64,000 bases of DNA from contig OZ020267.1 of NCBI GenBank assembly GCA_963971225.1, positions 28,962,298 to 29,026,297 of the forward strand, given 5' to 3'. Below, piece by piece: positions 10,680-21,939 of this stretch. The position numbers and the translations under genes were made by a program. Numbering within the stretch: position 1 is the first letter of the stretch; each line of letters opens with the position of its first letter. The notes beneath the pieces were generated by a model. That model had not been told where the DNA came from. It did not search any database and worked only from the letters and a program-made list of their open reading frames with translations. The DNA comes from Melieria omissa. Lineage: Eukaryota > Arthropoda > Insecta > Diptera > Ulidiidae.

Positions 10680-11540
10680 ATTTTTGGTAATGACCACTAA
10701 ACATGAATCCAACAAAGAAATTTCAACTCTCTCCTTATAATAAGAACAGAAGCTTTAATCCATCTAAGTTTGAGATAACTATCTGCAGATATTAGTTAGT
10801 AGTTTCAGGTAGTTTTAGGGGTCTAAACCTTCCAAAATCTGTTTGTCATAAATAGTTTGAGTGTCAAATATGGTTTCAAATGGTATTGGACTCAAAAGAT
10901 GTGTACGAATCCCCAAAAATAAATGCTATGTGAATACTTTCTATTCTATCTTCTTCTATATACATAAAAGAAAGTGGATGTTATTATGTGTGTGAGCTGA
11001 TTAGGGGCACAATATATCAACTTTGGTCTTAGTGCACATTTCCCCTTTCAAATCTATCTAAGCCGATCAAACTCAAACGGACCGGCCAATTTCCATGGGG
11101 TTTTTTTTGTTGATTTCGTCTTGAGTCAGTTCAGGTTTATGTGAAAGAAAAAATCCGGAAAATTGGAAAAGTCGGAAAATCCCTGCAATATTTCACCGCA
11201 AGTCACTTTTTTACCAGCCAAAATGTTTCGACAATAACTTTGGAACCATAAGTCAAACATAATTTAAACTCACTAGGAGCTTACTATTCACTCATGTCTT
11301 TCGAAAGAGGAAATAGGGCGGGTATTGGACGAGGGGGCGTGGCACCATCCATGCAAAGAAAATTTTTCTAATGGAATATCTTCGAAATTGTAAGGAGCAA
11401 AGCATTGAAATTTAGTATAGCGTCGTCCCATAGATGTGTCATTCTAATGGTAAGATTTGATGGGCGTTGGACATTTTTTGCGACCCAGAATAGAATTTCT
11501 TTATTTCGTAAGTTTTTTGTTTGTTCCTTGTTCACTCCTC
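10680..11540. other. repeat-derived DNA of uncertain family
   Basis: 10800-10930 contains words of the hAT-like MITE interior (GGTTTCAAATGGTATT, ACGAATCCCC). 10960-11340 resembles a dispersed repeat, but I cannot place its ends. No open gene is present. Confidence 0.35.
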
Positions 11541-11795
11541 TATGAAGCATAGGGCCTCTACAAGACAGCCTTGTCTTGGTTACGTTAATCGGTTGTGGTG
11601 TTCTCCCAGGGTAGGTGATTGGCCTACCGCAGGTCGTCCTAAATGATGGAAAGCCATCTAACGCCGCTTGGGAACGTTGCCTCCGTTATTTGGAGCCACC
11701 GCTCGTAGCGCCATCTGTTGTGTTAGGAGGTTACAGCAGAATGGTTGAGGACCTCGCTAGATCGCTGCCGGGTCAGCTAGTAGTTCTATACTGAA
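11540..11795 (+). repeat. dispersed repeat, inverted relative to 17620-17830
   Basis: The reverse complement of this segment matches 17626-17830 across phrases such as AACAGATGGCGCTA, GGCGTTAGATGGC, CACAACCG-TTAACGTAACC and GGCCCTATGCT. It is probably the 3' region of a retroelement, because the 17.6 kb copy adjoins a reverse transcriptase remnant on the minus strand. Both copies are non-coding. Confidence 0.65.
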
Positions 11796-11928
11796 ATCAT
11801 TAGTTATTGAGTCTATCAGACCCTAATTACTTACCTACAGAGTTAGTTTAGTTTAATGGATGCTTTAATTGTTGGCTTTGATGAACGAAGTCCAGCGGCA
11901 AGCAATGGTAAGAACTTACACTGGAAAA

Positions 11929-12045
11929 CAGTGGCGCACACAGGGAGTTTTTAGGGGATTAATGCCCCTCAAATACAAAACTATGGTTTCAAATGGTATT
12001 CGGTTAAAACTTGCACAGAATCCCCTTAGGTGTGGTCTCCGAAAG
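11929..12045 (+). mobile_element. hAT-like MITE fragment
   Basis: Left terminus CAGTGGCGCACACAGGGAG matches the element at 9860. The interior shares TGGTTTCAAATGGTATT with other copies. The right terminus is lost. Confidence 0.65.
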
Positions 12046-12055
12046 TTAATGAAAC

Positions 12056-13266
12056 CAGCAGCAGGACAGAAAACACTGCTTTGGTTCTAAACAAATATAA
12101 ATCCTAAGAGTTAGAAATTTGAACTAAAAATATGTGAGTTCTTGATTTGAACCCACTCGGCTTCTTGGTCCGAATGTGTTCTTTCACGCAGCTCTACCTT
12201 ACTATTTCCTTCAGAAAATGACCCTGAAATATCACCTTTGATTAATAACACTTTGTCTCACCTTCACTCCATCAAAAATCCCATCGCATATTTGATGTTT
12301 TCTTTATTAAATAATGTTTCTTATTAATAAATTTGATTACATTCGTTTCTAGCATATGTCTCTCTCGTCTTTTATATAATACACAAGTGTTCAATAGTTG
12401 ATTAGTAAACAAAAAAAATTACATAAAACTACACAAGTACATAAAGTATTTACACACATCCAATGTTTGCAATTCCTTTCTTCGTTCCCACACGCTCAGC
12501 GGTTGAACGGTGGCTGTGGGCGACTTTGAAGACGGCAAATACTCGAATATTTACTTAGTTGTTTGCCTTCTTTGTAAATGCAGCTTGATATCGATAATGA
12601 TTTCAAATTCATTTAGCTATTAGTTTAAAATCTCTGCTCGGCGGCTGTGCCCCCATTCAATCAAATCACGTTACTAGTTACACAGTTCGGCCATAAAGAT
12701 TTCTCTGATTTGTACAAGCAATGTTGCGCCAACACACAATTTGCCTTAATTTACACTGATCTGTGTACAAAAATGCAATTCCTGTACACTCTCGTCTCAT
12801 CTTTTCAAAACAGGACAAAATTCTCTTCACTGATATGGATGCGGATTTCGAATTGTACAATCGATTTCAACAAAGCAGCAGCACCTGACACGAGTCAAGC
12901 TGCTGCATTGGTTTTCCGGGCAAGCGACCGTCACTTTTCTGTGTAGGGAGGACGTATATCATTTGATTTGTGTAATTTTTGTTTTGCATTAAATGACAAG
13001 AAATTCGCTACATTTCGCTAACTGCGTGGAAGGTAGACCGATGCGTTGCGCCATTTTTCTGCGCTCTTCTTCTTAGCTTCTCTTCGGTTTTCACTTGGTG
13101 GATACAAAAATAATGAACATTTATAGTTTGCTGTGTGTTGTTTGGTTGGTTGGTTGAGTAAATACAAACACACACACACAAACACATGCAGGCGTAAGTT
13201 AGATGTACAAAACGAAATAACTTTGCTCAGATTGTTTTGCGTTGCGGCGTCAGTGTGTTGCGCCTC
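12056..13266 (-). other. probable 3' UTR and 3' flank of the zinc-finger gene
   Basis: Lies directly after the stop codon of exon C. The first clear AATAAA on the minus strand is at 12303-12308, about 960 nt past the stop, so the 3' UTR could be about 1 kb. A (CA)n run lies at 13169-13182. No other gene is recognised. Confidence 0.4.
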
Positions 13267-13459
13267 TTACAGCAGCCGCTCCAGATCCTCGCTTTCGGCT
13301 TCGCTGGTAAAGGAATCGGTATCGGTGAAGTAGTCATCGCCGCGATTACGCCGACAGCAGATGCGCCCATTGAGCTCATCATCGCTCCAGTGCTCGAACT
13401 CCTCCTTGTGATGCTCCAGCAACATAAGCGACGGAAAGAGACTGTCACAGGCGCTGCAG
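13267..13459 (-). CDS. zinc-finger gene, exon C (last): second C2H2 finger and acidic tail
   Basis: The acceptor TTCATTCACAG precedes 13459, and the exon ends in TAA at 13267-13269. With the two bases GG from exon B it makes Gly195, then CSACDSLFPSLMLLEHHKEE and FEHWSDDE. Cys196, Cys199, His212 and His218 form a C-x2-C-x12-H-x5-H finger. An Arg/Cys-rich patch (RICCRRNR) follows, then an acidic, Ser/Thr-rich C-terminus ending EDLERLL, a likely phosphorylated or partner-binding tail. The protein may bind nucleic acid; the 5-residue His spacing resembles U1/JAZ-type fingers that often bind RNA, which is inference. I do not recognise the orthologue. Confidence 0.85.
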
Positions 13460-13639
13460 CTGTGAATGAAATGAAAAAACAAGCACGGCTGTTAGTGCTA
13501 TACAGATTGAAAATTTGTACTGCATATTATTTAATTTTTAAAATTTTTTTAAATTTTACTATTTTTTGCATACTGTGTAACAGTAGTTTTGACCTATTTG
13601 AAAGATTATGCAGGCGAAATAATTCCTTGAAACCTTTCA

Positions 13640-13900
13640 TATTCCTTTTAAAGGACTTTCAAATTTTGTAAGATTTTAGATTATTTTTTAAAATATTTTT
13701 TACTTCTGCAATATGAAGCTATGGGCTTCAAACGAAAGAAAAGAAAAACTGTTGCTTTTTGAACAAATTTCCTATTTTGAACTTTCAGAATCAAAATATG
13801 TAAGTTCTGTTAGGACAATAATCCATGTTTTCGATCTCAGTCTGTGGTATAGTACCTCTAAATTTTATTCTTCTATCTTTAATAACAATAAATAATAAAA
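13640..13900 (+). repeat. dispersed repeat shared with 29850-30010
   Basis: Shares phrases such as TATTTTGAACTTTCAG(G/A)ATC then AAAATATGT, TCGATCTCAGTCTGT and TCTAAATTTTATTCT with 29850-30010 in the same orientation. It lies in intron 3 of the zinc-finger gene. Function is unknown and it is probably an old non-autonomous element. Confidence 0.6.
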
Positions 13901-14019
13901 AACAAGTTTTTATTCGGTGTTATGAATACAAAAATCGACGACAAAAATCAAAAAATTTCAAAACACACAAAAAAAAATATACTTAAACTAATAAAGTTAG
14001 AAATACGAAATTCAAGGAT

Positions 14020-14338
14020 GTAGTAGTGTAAATATTATTCCTTAAGATATGTTTTTCAAAAAAATTATTGGAAATTTGCAAGGATATTCAAGGATAAAGT
14101 TTTAAAAGGACATTATCAATACCTCTTCATCCTTTTGCACTAAAACATTAAATTTTTTAAGACTCTAAGTATTTTTCTCTTTCATTTGATACCCATATTG
14201 TTATTCTAAAATGTGCGAAATTTTTAAAATAATTTCTTGAAATAAACATATCCTTGAAAGTTCAATCTTTAAAAAAAAAACGTGGTTTTACTACATTTGG
14301 CTCCTAGTTTCGCAAGTATATAGATTTTTTCGTGTGTA
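14020..14338. mobile_element. degenerate relative of the 56.0-56.4 kb inverted-repeat element
   Basis: Contains AAGGATATTCAAGGATAAAG, TTTTAAAAGGACA and CTCTTTCATTTGATACCCAT, plus a right-end sequence TAGTTTCGCAAGTATATAGA leading to TTTTTTCG. These match, with changes, the element at 56047-56436. The left terminus is not found. Confidence 0.45.
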
Positions 14339-14841
14339 AAATTTGTTGTTGCACGATGTAAGCAACGATTAAATTAATCCCCAAATATCATTTGTTAAGA
14401 GTTTAAAATTAAATGCATTTTTTTAATTTATTAATTTTTTTTTGTTGGCCTTTAGAATAGTTTGAAGTTTTAGAAATAATACAAAATTAAAAAACTGAGT
14501 ATTTAAGTTAGAAGAGATTTCTTAAATTTACATTTTACTTCAATTCAGGTATTTTCGAACACACCACAGAAGACTGAATCGATAAATTAAAAATGGTAAC
14601 TTTCCCCAGTAAAAACCTGAAGCGAAGGGGTTAAAAACATTTTGGTTGGATTCAAATGGTATTTGCCTCAAAAGTTATGTATGAAACCTCTTCAAAATAT
14701 TGGAATCCTTTGTGCGTCACGCAAGCAATGAATAAAGTGTCAAACCCATCAACTGGTTTCGTTAAGGATCTGATTGGTCTATGCGTGATCCTTTGTCAAA
14801 ATAATCTTAAATTAAGTTTCTACAAGTTTGTGTGTTCCCAA

Positions 14842-14995
14842 CATTGGCGTACACAGTATTTCTACTGGGGGAAGAGGTTCCATAGTAAACTTTTGGGACT
14901 AATTCCAGTTGAAATCGATTTAGCTATTCACAATTTTTTTTATGCACGTAAATTTTGGGGAATTGAATATCTAAATCCTTCTTACGTACCTCACT
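14842..14995 (+). mobile_element. hAT-like MITE, diverged copy
   Basis: Left end CATTGGCGTACACAGT and right end TCCTTCTTACGTACCTCACTG resemble the 9860 element. The flanking 8-mers GTTCCCAA (14834-14841) and GTACCTAA (14996-15003) agree at six of eight positions. It lies in intron 3 of the zinc-finger gene. Confidence 0.6.
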
Positions 14996-14999
14996 GGTA

Positions 15000-16660
15000 C
15001 CTAATACGATACTTAAAATGCCTAATACGATACAAAATCAGATACGACGCAAAGCAATGCGGTAGAGTACAAATTCGCTAATCACTGACCCGATTATCAG
15101 CTGCCACTTCTACCAACCTGTGATGTGACTTACGTAATTCCAATTTAAATTAATCAGTCAACTGCCAATTGTATTCAGCTTAGAGCCGATTGTGGCAAAT
15201 GTCACACGTTACTGCGTCAACCAGCCACGCTTACAACAACAATTCCGCATCTCTACCCACCACAGAAACAAAAACCCTCAACTACAACAAAAGCAATGCT
15301 ACTGTGACTGCCTGAACACTTGTCAAATAACGCGCTGTGTGTAAGTGTGTGTGAGTGATTTGTTCAATTTATGTTTTTGTTGTTGTTGCAACGCCCCCAT
15401 CGTTATGACGCGGCTTAGCTATGCTGCGTCATTGTGCGCGCGTGCGTGTGTATGTGTGTGTGTGTGTGTGTGACGCGGATTAGTATTTTGCTCATTATGC
15501 TTGCATAATTAATTTATTCCTATTCTCGATTTGTTGTTGCCGGTCTTTTTTTTTTGAGCCTGCCGCCATTGATCGAGCGTAATTATGCCGCATTGCTGCC
15601 TCGTTGCTAATGAGCTTATTTTGTAATGTCTTACATAAATTATTCAAGCTTGCATATTGTTGGGAATGTTTGTGGTAAAATTTTTTTTAGGGAATTCGTA
15701 GAGCGTTTTGTCATTTGACATAACCTCAATTTTGGGGCTTTTGCAAAAGTTGTATGGATGCAACCATAAAAGTGAGACTAAAAGTATGTTGAATGCCAAA
15801 TCGCTGACACATACATATGGCTTATGTACTTAAGTAGCGGATTTTGATTGAAGATTTCTTTAGTCTTCACACAACAAATTTAAATTTTCTTAAATTTGTT
15901 TAAAAAATTATGACTTGGAATTCAAATAGTCGCCTTATTCAATGAAAGCACACAACAGTGACGTCAAACACGCACACAAATTTACACAAAGAAACTCACT
16001 TAAAAAAAGAACCAAGAACAAATAAATTACACTCAATTTTCCGCCCATTCATCAACGTGTGTGCAACCTACGTGGAAGAGTAAAGTTTACAGAAATTGCA
16101 CACTCACTGAAAATGCTTAAAATTCGTGTTTGCGGAGGCCATAAGTGAAAAAAGCTGAAAGGCATGAAAACGGTTGAGAAAAAAAAACAATACCGGTTTA
16201 TTGGCTGCGAGCAATGTCTGCTGTCTGTGATATGAAACTGATAAAAAACGGAGAGCGAAGGGTATTCAAATTAAAGTTGCAGTCAGTGTTAAACGCCACA
16301 TGGTGAAATTTTTTTCAAGCTGTAGGCAGCAGCAGTTAAAAAATGATTGAAAAGCTGCACTCACTCAGCTCAGCTGGCACTGAGCTGTGCTTTACACTCA
16401 CTGATTGATTTGAGTTGCAGCAGCTGTGTTTTTTAAAGATTTTGTAAAAGTTATTAAATATTGTTGAACAATTCGTACTGTTAAAAAAATATGAAATAAG
16501 AAAAAATACAAAACATGAAAATACGAAAATAAAAATTAATTAATAATTAATATTAACTAATAATTTTGTGCTTATGTTATGTTAAACGCGATATGGACAC
16601 TAAAAATCATATTTAAGTACTACAAATTTGTTTTTAAAGAAAAGATTTACAAATTTTGAG
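15000..16660. other. intron 3 DNA with GT microsatellite, no gene seen
   Basis: A GT/GC-rich simple repeat runs from about 15436 to 15474. 16300-16430 repeats AGCTGCAC and CAGCTG words without a clear element. The rest is AT-rich. Confidence 0.5.
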
Positions 16661-16689
16661 CCGAATACTATTTGAAACCATATTTTTTC

Positions 16690-17580
16690 CCAGCAATTTT
16701 TGTGCCTGAAAGGGTTTTTTCTCCCCCCTGCGTGTGGGATACTCCTATTAATGTGAGACATTGCGTTGGTTCTGGAAGGATAAAGAGGTTAGGGGACAGG
16801 ACGCTTGGTGAAGAAGTTATGGACTCTTGTCTTGAACCCATCCATATCATAGATGCTGGGGAAAATATCTGCAGAGCCACGCAGTACGCCAGGAACAAAT
16901 ACTCCCTGTAGAGCGCAGTGCTCTGGAACATCGTTTAACTGTGGAATGCATGGGGCGCCAGTGTTCGAACGGGCGAGAACCCAGATTGATGGTATCAAAG
17001 TGCTCATCAACTCTGAACAATTACCGAAAAGGTATCTTTAAAATAAGGCCACACATGCCACGTTCCGACGATGTTCCAAGGAGTAAATACAGCTGGATGC
17101 GCTACTGTCCCTTTTAAGTTTAATCAAACGGTTTTGCACACTGTCCAAGAGCTCCAAATAGGTTTTTGAAGCCGTCATCCATAAGTGCGAGTGAAACTCA
17201 ATTTATAGTCGAATATAGATGGTGTGAATTATGCGGAGATCTGACGAGAGATCTTAGGATGCCCAGGCACTTGGCTGCTTCTTTCGACACGCCAAAAATA
17301 TGATCCATCGAAGAGTGTTCCTAAGGGGACGCCCAGAACATAAAAAGGGAGGGATGTGGTGAGACTCGTTTGTGGCATAACAGGTAACATTGGGTATTGT
17401 GAGGATTAAAATCGACACTGTTCGCTTAACTCCACTTGGAGATTGCTTGTAAGTCGCTGTTAAACGCATCATTCTTACCACGCTGTTCTCTCTCAATCTT
17501 CGCATAGTTCGGAGCTTTGTGAAGGGATATGAATGATAAATAGAGGACAATAGCAAAAACAGCGCACCAAAACTGATCTA
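16690..17580 (-). pseudogene. non-LTR retrotransposon reverse transcriptase C-terminal remnant
   Basis: Minus-strand translation in several frames gives, in order, NSDLQAISKWS, FHSHLWMTASKTYLELLDSV, SLEHRRNVACVALF, YLFGNCSE-L-STLIPS, then a segment ending ADIFPSIYDMDGFKTRVHNF and FTKRP. This is the thumb and C-terminal part of reverse transcriptase in Jockey-like insect non-LTR elements (compare the usual ASLWN-LP then FP-YDL-FK-RV). Frameshifts and an in-frame stop after VACVALF show it is dead. No N-terminal motifs are present. Confidence 0.8.
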
Positions 17581-17619
17581 GTGAGGTCCCCAACCATGCT
17601 GCTGTAATCAATCATTCTC

Positions 17620-17830
17620 CACTCACACAACAGATGGCGCTATGAGCTCGAAATGACGAAGGCGACGTTGCTAAGCGTCGTTAGATGGCAGCCCCATCAC
17701 TTAGGACTACCTGAGGCAGGTCAATCATCTACCCTGGCAGAACAACACAACCGGTTAACGTAACCACCACAAGGCAATAGTCTTGTGGAGGCCCTATGCT
17801 CCAGAAAGGAATTAACAAGGAAAAAATTAA
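17620..17830 (-). repeat. dispersed repeat, inverse copy of 11540-11795
   Basis: Shares about 200 bp with 11540-11795 in opposite orientation and lies beside the reverse transcriptase remnant. Contains AACAGATGGCGCTATGAGC and GAGGCCCTATGCTCC. Probably retroelement-derived. Confidence 0.65.
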
Positions 17831-18439
17831 TGACAAATTGTGCTTTCATCCTCAAGAGGTCCCTGATGAAGATAAGGAAATGGGTTAGAGAGATGTCCAA
17901 ACCCAAAAGAATGCTTTTCCGCGAGCGATCATAAAGGAAGCTCGTAATTCAACGAGAGAAGACACTACAAACGCTATAAGTAGGCATTCAGTTTTGACGC
18001 GACCGGTCAAAACCCTTGGAAATATTTAATGCAACAACTATGGTTTAATTTCTCGGTGAGTACCGCCTACGGTCTCCCGTCGATCGCTGTCTTTGGTCAC
18101 TTAGTCTATTGTGCTCTAGATAACAAGTTTGAAGTTTACAATGCTTTGGAAAGCATTGAACAAATTGCTATGTATCGGTAGTTCACAGGAAATCTCGCTC
18201 TAAGGACTCTGTATGCAATTTAAATAGCACCAAAAACTGTTCTGAGCTGCAGCAAATCTCTTAACGAGACGGCCCGGCGACTTCATTTTCACTTATGTAG
18301 GGTTACAGGCAGTTGTGTACAAAAGGGAGCGTAATTCAATTCATAAATTCAATTCAATTGATTCGAGATACAGATTGGACTTCAAACCCCTCCAAGTACA
18401 AAAATTGCTGGTGCAAAATATGATTTCTGATGAAATTGA

Positions 18440-18700
18440 GAACAAAAGTTGGACGCGCAAAAGTTTTCCCCCCAAATTAAATTCGGTGTGGTTACAGGTC
18501 ATTGGGACATTCCGGTAAACTGTAGAGCAGACAGTCTCGCCCAACAGGTATGACTTAACAGTTACATCAAAACATGCTCCTCTTTTAACCTGTAAGCTTC
18601 GTACTCACACAATACTAACTGACCTAAAATGGACTGATAGCCACTTATACAGAATTTGCCTGTCAACTTTTAGCACTAAACTTTCGTAGTTTAAATGAGA
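18440..18700 (+). pseudogene. weak RNase H fragment of a non-LTR element
   Basis: The plus strand reads TGHWDIPVNCRADSLAQQ, which resembles the RNase H motif PGHS-IPGNCRAD-LAR. The upstream Asp/Glu motifs and the downstream tail are not recognisable, and stops interrupt it. Confidence 0.45.
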
Positions 18701-19621
18701 ACCATGATTGTCGCTCTGACGGGTCACTGAGTAATTGGCACCCACACGCAAAAGTTGGTTTTCCTTTCTAATGACTTTTGTTGCAGCTGTATGGAAAATG
18801 TGCTCCAAATCAGTTATAAATCATTTGGCCGCTCGGCCAATGTGACTTTTAGAAATTTGATACAAATCAGCGACAAAAATGTGAGCAGCTCTAATAATAC
18901 GAAATTCATGAAATACAACGAAAATCCGACATCAAAATAAATTAAAACCATACAATAAAACAACAACAAACATAGTATAAAATTACAATATTCAGCTCGG
19001 TTCGAGCAGCGTGGAATATTTGACATGAGCGCTGAAAGCGTCGGTTTTAAGTTGAATATTGTATTTGGTAACTTAATCCCTGGGCATTGTTGAATATAAA
19101 ATAAAATTGCAGTGCATTCGTTATTTGTTAATATTTGTTTTAAAATGAATATTTGTGTTTTTCCAACATTTTAAGAGTGTTTTATTTTATACTATCGATT
19201 AAAAGCCTAAAGCAAACATAAACGACATAAAAACGTGGTGTATGCCATGTCAGCGAATATGAATTTTTTATTTATGCCATTTTTTAGTTGGCAGAATTTT
19301 GTGGATTTTTTTTGTATAAAATTAAGTTACAGTAAAACTGCAATAATCGAATGAACTGTGAGGATTATATTCTCTAATTTAGAATTGTACAGCTTTTTGT
19401 TGAAATTTTAAGTTATTTTGATTTAAAGCATACAAACTGGCGTAAGTTAGGAACCTGTGATTTACCGCTGGCATTGTGTAGCATACTTTTAGGCTGACTT
19501 TGTCGTGCGGCTGTTGTCAAGGAAACTAAAGATTCACACTTCATATTCTTTGCTTTTATGCAATTGTACAGTTCAACGACCTGAATGAACTTGACCTGTT
19601 CATTTTTTAATATATTTAGAA
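18701..19621. other. intron 3 DNA, no feature recognised
   Basis: AT-rich with short random frames. No terminal repeats or arrays are apparent. Confidence 0.4.
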
Positions 19622-19623
19622 TA

Positions 19624-20922
19624 AGGACTGTATCGAAAATTATGAATACACTTTAAAAATCATATAAAGTGGGCTATGCAATGTTGGTTGCTCAGCAATA
19701 TCGGTTTTTAGATTCTAGAGGTTCAAATTGTTATTTTCGTGAAAAATTTGTTGTAGTATATCGAAACGCTTAAAAATGAGAGGGCTTTCCGCAAAACTTC
19801 GTCAGGAAATTTTGTCCAAATGGGCATCAACAAAGGAATGTCGTATAGAAAACTAGCAAAAGAAGCAAATGTTAGCCTGTTTGCTGTGCAAAAACTATTC
19901 GCCGGTATACTACACATTGCACACTTGAAGATTTACCAGGACAAGGTCGTAAAAAGGGTGGCTCCTAACCATCGCTAGATACTAAGATATGTGCCTTATT
20001 TAAGAAAATAAGGAGATATCCGTACGCGATTGCGCAAAAAAAGTCGGAACGACTGCAGCAATGGTTCAACGTGCCAAGAAGAGAATCCAGTTGGAAACAT
20101 ATAGAAAGCAAAAACAGCCGAAACGAAGCACTCAGCAATGCGCGCAGGTGAAAACCAGACCCCGAAAATTGTACGACTATATTTGTAGGCAAAAATTTGA
20201 TTGTATCATAATGGACGACGAAACATAAGTGAAATTGGACTACAAAACGCGGCCAGCACCCCAATTCTACGCAGTTCCGAAAGGCAGTGAAATTTCAAAA
20301 GCTGACAAATCAATTTTTGGCGAAAAATTTGGCAATAAGATTCTTGTTTGGCAAGCAATATGCAAGTGTGAAAAAAAAGTCGACTCCACTCTTCACGGAC
20401 AAGCCCCTGAACGCTGAAATGTACCTAAATGAGTGCCTCAAGTAGAGATTGCTGCCGTTGGTGAAAAAACACACTGGCAAGACTTGGTTTTGGGCCGACT
20501 TAGCTTTTTGCCATTATGCTAAGCCAGTACTAACGTGGTATGAAGAGAAGAACATACATTTTGTTAAGAAAAACATGAATCTTCCAAAGTGTCCAGAGAT
20601 ACGCCCTATCGAAAAATTTTGGACGTTGATGAAGAGGGACCTTAAAAAAAGATCTAAACCGGCTAACTCCGTTCAAAAATTTAAAAAAGATTGGAATAGT
20701 GTTAACAAAAAATTAGATTCTGGCTGTGTCCAGAATTTAAAAAAGGACCTCGACAAAAAGATTAAAAATGTGGGTTAGCCTCCCACTAAATAATTTTTTT
20801 TGTTGCTATTTACAAAAATATACAATGTGAAATGCCATTTATAAAAAAAAATAAATTCTAAATTTTGTTATGCACTAGTATGAAGCATGTTTTGGTGTAT
20901 TTATAATTTTCGATACAGTCCT
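19624..20922 (+). mobile_element. Tc1/mariner element with DD37E spacing, inactivated
   Basis: The element is flanked by TA (19622-19623 and 20923-20924). Its inverted repeats are about 28 bp with one mismatch: AGGACTGTATCGAAAATTAT, then (G/A)AATACAC. The transposase frame begins near 19776 (MRGLSAKLRQEIL) and carries stops and frameshifts. Recognisable blocks are MDDET-stop-VKLDY, FGEKFGNKILVWQAIC, TWFWADLAFCHYAKPVL and CPEIRPIEKFWTLMKRDLKK. From the Asp of ADLA to the Glu of RPIE there are 37 residues, the spacing of the ITmD37E group first described in mosquitoes. Length is 1299 bp. It sits in intron 3 of the zinc-finger gene. Confidence 0.85.
20449..20778 (+). pseudogene. DD37E transposase, catalytic C-terminal part
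   Basis: The longest open piece of the element (109 codons). It contains the second catalytic Asp (WFWADLAFCHYA) and the final Glu (EIRPIEKFW), then a Lys-rich tail ending DKKIKNVG. Upstream pieces at 20175-20415 are separated by the stop after MDDET and a frame change near 20417. It is not functional as it stands. Confidence 0.8.
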
Positions 20923-20924
20923 TA

Positions 20925-21630
20925 GTTCTACTAACAATTGACTATTCGGTTACAATAACAATTCTCAGCAAATTTCTGACAGACTTATTAGTGATTTGTC
21001 TAATAAAGTCTGTGCGGTTTGAGAAAATTACCATTAATTCAAAACATTTACATGCGCTAACGAGAATATTTTGCAAATTTGCAGCCTCAACGCCAGCAGA
21101 CCACAGCGCCAGGCCACAAAAAACCAGAATATTTACATTTGGCGCAATGCCGCAAGTTATTTCGGCGTTTGCGTTAACGTTCGTTGTTCGCGTGTCAGAA
21201 ATTTGGTTGCCAGCGAAATATTTTCATAGTTTTTTTTTAATTTTTTTTCGAATTTATAATTTCAGAAACTCGCCGCACACGCCAAACACTTTTAAAAATA
21301 TTTCATAATTGCATTTGTGGGTGTTAAATCAATCGAATTAAACGTCATACACATAAATTTATACACAAACATATACATACATAGCTGCACAAATGTATTG
21401 CACCATACGACGCATTCCGTAATTGGTGGGAAATGCGAATGAGCGAAGAAATGTCAAACAAAATTTCCAAAAAATGTCACGAATGCCATTCGAGGCCAAG
21501 TTCACCCATCCAAATATACACAGATCGGGTATATTAAACGAAGACAAATAAATTTGAACACTCCCACACAAAAACACTTGATTGTTGTTTTTGTAGGTTC
21601 GTTGTTCGTTGTCCTAAAGGACACACTTAC
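20925..21630. other. intron 3 DNA upstream of exon C, no gene seen
   Basis: AT-rich. Nothing recognised apart from short random frames. Confidence 0.4.
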
Positions 21631-21718
21631 CCGAAATGGCGCTTTTTCTGTTGATGCGATGCCAATTGCCGATGACAATGGAAAGCTCTATCACAAACGT
21701 TGCATGTCAGCGATTCAT
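21631..21718 (-). CDS. zinc-finger gene, exon B: first C2H2 finger
   Basis: An 88-nt exon between acceptor TTTCACTCGCACAG and donor CGG|GTAAGT. Read in the frame set by exon A it gives Asp166, then ESLTCNVCDRAF and HCHRQLASHQQKKRHF. Cys171, Cys174, His187 and His193 form C-x2-C-x12-H-x5-H, the same spacing as the finger in exon C. It is too short to stand out as an open frame. Its matching phases on both sides and the perfect finger are strong support, and skipping it would destroy the reading frame of exon C. Confidence 0.88.
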
Positions 21719-21939
21719 CTGTGCGAGTGAAAGAGAAAAGCGAAAAAAAGGTCAAATTGCCTGCTGGTGGAATAAGCATTTTAAAATCGAATACGGTCTA
21801 TGCAAGACTAAAGAAAAAGATTAAGATAAGCTTCAGCTAAGCTACGTATCAATCTTTTATGTAAATGTTGTTTAGAGTGAACAGTTGTAAGAACAAAACA
21901 AATCAATAAATTTATTATTTGTCATATCCTAATACACTG

